A stretch of DNA of 11,305 nt from Clostridia bacterium. GTDB lineage: Bacteria; Bacillota; Clostridia; Christensenellales; UBA1242. The translations under genes and the position numbers were made by a program. Below are positions 6,836-11,305 of the stretch, in pieces; within the stretch, counting starts at the first letter, position 1, and each line of letters opens with the position of its first letter. The notes beneath the pieces were generated by a model, which worked only from the letters and a program-made list of their open reading frames with translations, was not told the origin of the DNA and made no database searches. The stretch covers positions 1-11,305 of the forward strand of contig JAFUJE010000062.1 in assembly GCA_017473795.1 (NCBI GenBank). The letters run 5' to 3'.

Positions 6836-6840
6836 AGGTA

Positions 6841-6875
6841 ACAAAACAAAATTTGCTTGCAAATCGCAAGCAAAT
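6841..6875 (-). terminator. Rho-independent terminator after the VirB4 gene
   Basis: The arms 6851-6860 and 6866-6875 form a perfect 10-bp inverted repeat (ATTTGCTTGC / GCAAGCAAAT) with a 5-nt loop. On the minus strand the second arm is followed by TTTGTTTTGT (6850-6841). It lies 22 bp after the VirB4 stop and before the Ca2+ ATPase gene, exactly where the secretion operon would end. The stem has only four G-C pairs, so it may be leaky. Confidence 0.65.
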
Positions 6876-6897
6876 CAATTTTCAAAAATAAAACCGT

Positions 6898-9519
6898 TTA
6901 TTCAAAGACTTGACGGATATCATTACTGGTTTCAACCCGAATTGTTGAACGAGCCACCGGGCCGTACATAAAGAAGCACTGACCTCGGGGGGCCGCCACA
7001 ATGGTTTCTTGTTCCCGTTTATTAATACCACCGGCATTTTTGTACAACGTTACCAAGTCTGTCATATCATTAGGTGCCAAAGAGAAAATCAAACTATACT
7101 GCGAAGCATTGATAATTGCGGCAGATTTTTTCGCAATTGCTGGTGAACCCACAAAGTCTTTAATATTTTGGGTAATAACAATTTGCATTCCGTCATACTT
7201 ACGAATACGTTTTGCCATTTGGAACATGAAGTCCAAAGCAATCGGACGTTGTTCATCAATGAAAACGTGCGCTTCATCGACAACGACAATAATCTTACGT
7301 TTGGTTTTATACTTGATGTTAAAGTCACGGTTCTTGATAACCTCACCCTCTAAGTATTTAAAGACCAACAACATCTGCGCATTCGCCACCAATTCGTTCT
7401 TGTTTGATAACAAAGTTAAGAAGTTAAACACGAAGAAATTTTCTTCCGTACGAATGGTATTTGGTCCATTCCACAAACCAGAATAACGACCACCTTCGGC
7501 AAATTTTTCTAAGTATGTGGTTAACACACGGTAGTTAATACGGGAGAACTCATCTTTGGCTTGCGCATAACTGCGTTTTGCCAATTCGTATAACTCATCA
7601 AAGACCGGAAACTGTTCGGGTTTAACTTTTGCAAAGTCGGTATATTTATCAATACCTTTCATGCTATACAAACGGTTAACCAAACTGTTTAAAGCTTCCA
7701 AAGCGTCGGAACGGATACCTTCCATAACAATTTTAAAGAAACTTTCTAAGAAACGTAAATGACCTTCAAAAGTGTCATCGTATTCTTCACCGGTATCATC
7801 GTCTTCTTCCAACATATTCGGGTAAATATGGAACGGGTTAAAACGTCCGTGCCCAGCATTACCAACGTCAATCATACCACCATGCAATTTTTTAGCCAAA
7901 GTCGAATATTCTTTTTCCGGGTCACATATGTAAATACGAGTATTATCTGCCGCCAAGTTAGTTAAAATCGATTTAGTTGCAAAGGATTTACCACTACCCG
8001 ATTTACCGATGATAATCATGTTACTATTAACACGGACATCATTACGTTGGAAGAAATCCACGAAGACGGGGTTACTGTTGCTGCCCAGCATAATTCCTTT
8101 TTCATCCATCAACAAATCCGAAACGAACGGGAAACAAGCGCCCAAAGTACTGGTAACCATACCACGTTCAACAGCATCATATTTGTCCAACTTCGAAACG
8201 TTAGCCGATACAAAGGCATCAATTTGTTTACCCGAGTTATTGCTGAATTTGAATCCTTCTTCAACAATCGTATGTCGCAATTCGGAAGCCGTTTTCGTAT
8301 CCGCTGTAATGTGGATTTTGACGTTGAACATTTGTTCGTTACCAGTCTTTAACTGTAGCAACATTTGTTCGATGGTTTGCAACTGGCTGTGCTTTTCCAT
8401 CTTTTGACTTTCCTTACCTTTATTTTCCTGTGAACGCATTTCGATGATAGCACGGTCAATCAACTTTTCAGAATCGGCTTTTGGCATCTGGGAAAAGTTC
8501 ATGACGGTACGGCAATTCGGATAATTAAAGAATGTATACAACCATGCCGGACCAACATTCATGGGGTAATCGGTAATGGTTAAGGTAGTCTTATCTTCCC
8601 CGTCCATTTTGTAACGGCTAACACCAAACTTAACTTCGCCTGGATAAGTCCATTCTGTACGTTTATCAAAAGACGCATGGTCAAAATCTTTTTCGTTAAA
8701 ATATTTATTGTAGTTACCACGCAAGAAAACGTATAAATCTTTACCTAACAAACGGCGAGCATGTAAAGACGAACCCAATGCGGAAATTACACTACTGGTT
8801 GTACCATCCAGTTCCTCTTTTTTGGAAGAATAAATCACCAAATAATACGATGTACGATATACACGAGATTCCTCGTTCATGAATTCCAGCATTTGCCCAC
8901 GTGATTTAAAAACTGGTTCCCGGGCTACCAATTCTTCGGTTGAAAAAGTACCACGTTCAACGTTTTCAGCCAACTGGTCATATTTTTCAATTTCGTTATC
9001 TATGTAATTGTCAAATAAGAGCGGTTTTTCAAACGAAATTAAACTTCCAGTATTTTGAGTGCCAATACGACGCAAAGCATTAGCAAAATTATTGACTAAC
9101 ATATTTTGCGCTTCGGCACCTAACAAACCAAATTCAACCGGCATAATTTCAATTACCGAAGCGACGTAAGAACCATAATCAATAAACTTATCCTCGATGA
9201 CCCCGACATAAGGCACCAGCCGATTCATTTCTACGTATCCTTTTCGTAAAGTCTTTGAATACTTTTTTGAATACGCCAAGAACCGGAAATACCAAATGAA
9301 AGATTCATACTTGCGGTCCCCTGCACTGTCTTTCATCATTCCAAACAAAACTAAGAGCGCCAAGATACCACCCAAAATCATCAGGGCAATTAATCCGGAA
9401 GCAAACAGTAACCCAACGGCAATCGCACCGAAAATCAGCCAAATTAAGTCGCTTGCCGTTAACCCCTTGACAAAGATGGTTTTAATCTTAGTCTTACGTG
9501 GAATAAAATAGTCCGCCAT
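6898..9519 (-). CDS. VirB4-family conjugation/type IV secretion ATPase with N-terminal PrgI-like domain
   Basis: This 873-residue protein is the ATPase that powers assembly or transfer in type IV secretion systems, at the inner face of the membrane. Residues 1-100 look like a PrgI-type domain: a short basic start containing the YFIP motif, two hydrophobic helices at about 24-41 and 43-62, then basic residues. Residues ~100-350 fit the CagE/TrbE/VirB4 N-terminal domain. The motor domain follows, with Walker A GKSGSGKS (505-512), DPEKEY (533-538), an acidic insert (570-582), Walker B KIIVVVDEA (742-750, Asp748/Glu749), RIRKY (771-775) and ITQNIKDF (782-789). In many Gram-positive systems PrgI and VirB4 are separate neighbouring genes; here they are one polypeptide. 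The start lies 6 bp after the preceding gene. GGAGGT (9532-9537) sits inside that gene's last codons, 12 nt from the ATG, a longer spacing than usual. All catalytic motifs are intact. No other transfer gene is identifiable inside the window. Confidence 0.9.
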   Translation of the reverse strand: MADYFIPRKTKIKTIFVKGLTASDLIWLIFGAIAVGLLFASGLIALMILGGILALLVLFGMMKDSAGDRKYESFIWYFRFLAYSKKYSKTLRKGYVEMNRLVPYVGVIEDKFIDYGSYVASVIEIMPVEFGLLGAEAQNMLVNNFANALRRIGTQNTGSLISFEKPLLFDNYIDNEIEKYDQLAENVERGTFSTEELVAREPVFKSRGQMLEFMNEESRVYRTSYYLVIYSSKKEELDGTTSSVISALGSSLHARRLLGKDLYVFLRGNYNKYFNEKDFDHASFDKRTEWTYPGEVKFGVSRYKMDGEDKTTLTITDYPMNVGPAWLYTFFNYPNCRTVMNFSQMPKADSEKLIDRAIIEMRSQENKGKESQKMEKHSQLQTIEQMLLQLKTGNEQMFNVKIHITADTKTASELRHTIVEEGFKFSNNSGKQIDAFVSANVSKLDKYDAVERGMVTSTLGACFPFVSDLLMDEKGIMLGSNSNPVFVDFFQRNDVRVNSNMIIIGKSGSGKSFATKSILTNLAADNTRIYICDPEKEYSTLAKKLHGGMIDVGNAGHGRFNPFHIYPNMLEEDDDTGEEYDDTFEGHLRFLESFFKIVMEGIRSDALEALNSLVNRLYSMKGIDKYTDFAKVKPEQFPVFDELYELAKRSYAQAKDEFSRINYRVLTTYLEKFAEGGRYSGLWNGPNTIRTEENFFVFNFLTLLSNKNELVANAQMLLVFKYLEGEVIKNRDFNIKYKTKRKIIVVVDEAHVFIDEQRPIALDFMFQMAKRIRKYDGMQIVITQNIKDFVGSPAIAKKSAAIINASQYSLIFSLAPNDMTDLVTLYKNAGGINKREQETIVAAPRGQCFFMYGPVARSTIRVETSNDIRQVFE

Positions 9520-9525
9520 CAGAGA

Positions 9526-11305
9526 TTACTTACCTCCGGAAAAATCTTTAATTTTAGGTAGGATTTCACGGATTGCACTATCTAAATCACTAATCTGATC
9601 ACGTAATAGAAGTGTACGTTCTGCATGATAATTTGCTTCTTCAGCACGTGAAATTGCGTTTATGTACGAATCAAGTACGTTAGTTATTGCTGGATTATCC
9701 AAATTATCATCCCTAAGATGGATTAATTGGTCAATCATTTCAGTGACTTTGTCATCATTCTTACTCAATCCATTACCAACAGCATCTAGCATATCTCGCA
9801 GTGCAGCACGCATCGATGACGCATCGCCAGCAACCTTCCCGTTTGAATCTTTAATTAAACCAATTAAATTATCAAATTCTTTACCCCTAAATGCAAGGTC
9901 AATTTGTTCAGATACCTGTTTAACATCAGCACGACACCTTGTTTCGTTCTGCGCAGCATCTTGTTCAGCAATCCTAAATCTCTCAATTCTGGTTTTGGAT
10001 TCAGCAACTCGTGTTAATTGTGCTAACGCCGCCTTAACAGCAGACAGAGAATTACCACCCATTTTATCGGTTAAACTTCCCATATGAGCAGCATCAAAGG
10101 CACCTAAACCAGCAATACCGTCTAAACGTTTATAGTCACCTGATTGTTCCCATTGTTTTAATTTGTTAACTGTTTCAGCATCAAAACCTAACTTATTAAC
10201 TGTGTCATAATCATGGCGTTTAATACCATCAATTAATTGTTGCATTAAAACACCGGCACCGGCATAATCACCGTTGCTGTGCATTTTTTGAAGTAAGCTA
10301 TCGTTAATTAACAACTGATTTGAAGTAGGATCCATATTCATTTCGATATGGAACTCACGTTGATGTTGAACTTCACCAATCATTGACATGGTATAGACAG
10401 CATCCATTTCTTCGCGGTATTTCTTTGCCGTATTAAATTCACGGATCGCATTACCATATTGTTTTATAACACTTTCATAATGGGCGCTAAATTCCTCAGT
10501 CATTTTCTTTTTCAAAGCATCAACTTTGGATTTACATTCTGCATTATCCAAGCCATCACTATATTGTTTGATAATCTGGTTCATTTGGAAACCTAGTGAA
10601 TCTTCATTGGTTGAATATAAGTTAACGTCATAAACATTTCTCATCTGTTGAACAATTTGCGCTTTAACATCTTCTGGCAACGCATCTCCAATCTTACCAT
10701 TAAACATTTCAATACCTTTATCATAAGATTTATGTGCGGCCAATGCATGTTGTAATTCTGTAATTTCTTGATTATATTGAACTTCTTTTGTAAACTTAGA
10801 GTAATTCGCTTCTAACGATTTTTCAATCGTATCAGCACTAACACCTTTAATTGAAGAACTAAGTTTGTTTTTGATATCATCAAACGAAGTTGAGGCATCA
10901 GCTTTAGATAAAATGTTTTTAATATTATTTATTGTATCATCATCAGATTTACCCATTCTTTTTGCCATTTCTCCGGCAATATTTTGAATTGAATTTTTAC
11001 GACCTTCCTCTGCAGCATCAAGTAACTCTTTTGCATGCTCAACTGAACCAGTTTTGTCCCGTAATTCGGCCTTGTATTTTTCCATCTCGGCTTTGGCACT
11101 ATTGCTTTCAAAATCGATATTAATACCTAATGCCTCAAACTCTTTTCGTTGGGCACTTAAGCCTGTAATCACGGCACGATCTCCACCCAGTCTAGCGTAT
11201 TCGGCATTAAGATCTGAACCATTTTGACTCAATTCTGTTAAGTCTTCAAACGCTTTCGCTTTAGCATCTTCAGTCGATAATCCTGCTTTAATATGTTTGG
11301 CAGCT
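9526..11305 (-). CDS. Large charged helical protein, beginning outside the window
   Basis: I do not recognise this family. The frame is open to the right edge: 592 codons are present, and residues upstream of the TTG at 11232 continue in the same style (AAKHIKAGLSTEDAKAKAF), so that TTG is not the true start. The visible part has no membrane segment or signal peptide. It is rich in Ala, Asp, Glu, Lys and Asn, with one Trp and few Cys. Amphipathic helix or coiled-coil character is strongest near ELQHALAAHKSYDKG, SKTRIERFRIAEQDAAQ and ERTLLLRDQISDLDSAIRE; it ends in FSGGK. Codon use differs from neighbours: Asp is overwhelmingly GAT and nine Arg codons are AGA or AGG. It is co-transcribed with VirB4 (6-bp gap). 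VirB6-like genes usually sit just before PrgI/VirB4 in Gram-positive T4SS operons, so this may be the cytoplasmic extension of one. An independent scaffold or effector is the alternative. Confidence 0.75.
   Translation of the reverse strand, partial: AAKHIKAGLSTEDAKAKAFEDLTELSQNGSDLNAEYARLGGDRAVITGLSAQRKEFEALGINIDFESNSAKAEMEKYKAELRDKTGSVEHAKELLDAAEEGRKNSIQNIAGEMAKRMGKSDDDTINNIKNILSKADASTSFDDIKNKLSSSIKGVSADTIEKSLEANYSKFTKEVQYNQEITELQHALAAHKSYDKGIEMFNGKIGDALPEDVKAQIVQQMRNVYDVNLYSTNEDSLGFQMNQIIKQYSDGLDNAECKSKVDALKKKMTEEFSAHYESVIKQYGNAIREFNTAKKYREEMDAVYTMSMIGEVQHQREFHIEMNMDPTSNQLLINDSLLQKMHSNGDYAGAGVLMQQLIDGIKRHDYDTVNKLGFDAETVNKLKQWEQSGDYKRLDGIAGLGAFDAAHMGSLTDKMGGNSLSAVKAALAQLTRVAESKTRIERFRIAEQDAAQNETRCRADVKQVSEQIDLAFRGKEFDNLIGLIKDSNGKVAGDASSMRAALRDMLDAVGNGLSKNDDKVTEMIDQLIHLRDDNLDNPAITNVLDSYINAISRAEEANYHAERTLLLRDQISDLDSAIREILPKIKDFSGGK
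9532..9537 (-). promoter_or_regulatory. Shine-Dalgarno for the VirB4 gene, embedded in the preceding gene
   Basis: GGAGGT on the minus strand encodes part of the terminal Gly-Gly of the upstream protein and lies 12 nt from the VirB4 ATG at 9519. The spacing is longer than the usual 5-9 nt, but no better start codon is nearer. Coupling to termination of the upstream gene (TAA at 9526-9528) is likely. Confidence 0.5.

Noticed and set aside
7001..7486. 161-codon plus-strand open frame opposite VirB4
   Set aside because: It is antisense to the conserved Walker B region; its composition reflects the complement of VirB4 codons, with no start signal or recognisable motif.
11230..11232. TTG as start of the long helical protein
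   Set aside because: The same frame stays open to the window edge with similar composition and no Shine-Dalgarno is seen before the TTG, so the gene begins outside.

Overview
The window reads as chromosome from a low-to-moderate GC bacterium (roughly 40% G+C by eye) of the Bacillota, probably an uncultured Bacilli or Clostridia-type lineage. The evidence is an asp23-nusB-xseA cluster with cmk and an rluB-type gene beside it, a PMCA-type Ca2+ ATPase resembling those of Clostridia-like bacteria, and a Gram-positive style PrgI/VirB4 protein. Tryptophan is coded by TGG and three genes end in TGA at tight overlaps, so the standard bacterial code applies and not the Mycoplasma code.

Positions 1-3583 hold one compact minus-strand operon, read from right to left: two consecutive divergent SurE-like genes, cmk (CMP kinase), an Asp23/DUF322 protein, nusB, and xseA, which runs off the left edge. 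Spacing is extremely tight (two ATGA overlaps, a 3-bp gap, a 26-bp overlap and a 1-bp gap), implying one mRNA and translational coupling. Neither SurE-like protein has the metal ligands of true SurE phosphatases. This pair, fused translationally to cmk, is the most unusual item in the window.

A gap of only 25 bp (3584-3608) separates this operon from a plus-strand RluB/RsuA-family pseudouridine synthase gene (3609-4319). The gap has no Shine-Dalgarno sequence in either direction, and two overlapping -10-like elements would start both mRNAs within 1-2 nt of the start codons. Leaderless transcripts in both directions are therefore likely.

Positions 4326-6821 (minus) encode a complete PMCA-type Ca2+ ATPase, convergent with rluB across 6 bp. 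A perfect 10-bp hairpin with a T-rich tail (6841-6875) separates it from the genes upstream.

Positions 6898-11305 (minus) hold the end of what looks like a type IV secretion/conjugation cluster. A VirB4 ATPase with an N-terminal two-helix PrgI-like membrane domain is preceded, 6 bp away, by a large charged helical protein whose beginning lies beyond the right edge. That gene differs in codon use from its neighbours (GAT-rich, AGA/AGG present). Its position matches that of VirB6-like genes in Gram-positive T4SS operons, so it may be the soluble C-terminal part of such a protein. This is inference. There is no stretch of 300 bases or more without a gene, and I saw no tRNA, rRNA, CRISPR array or insertion sequence.
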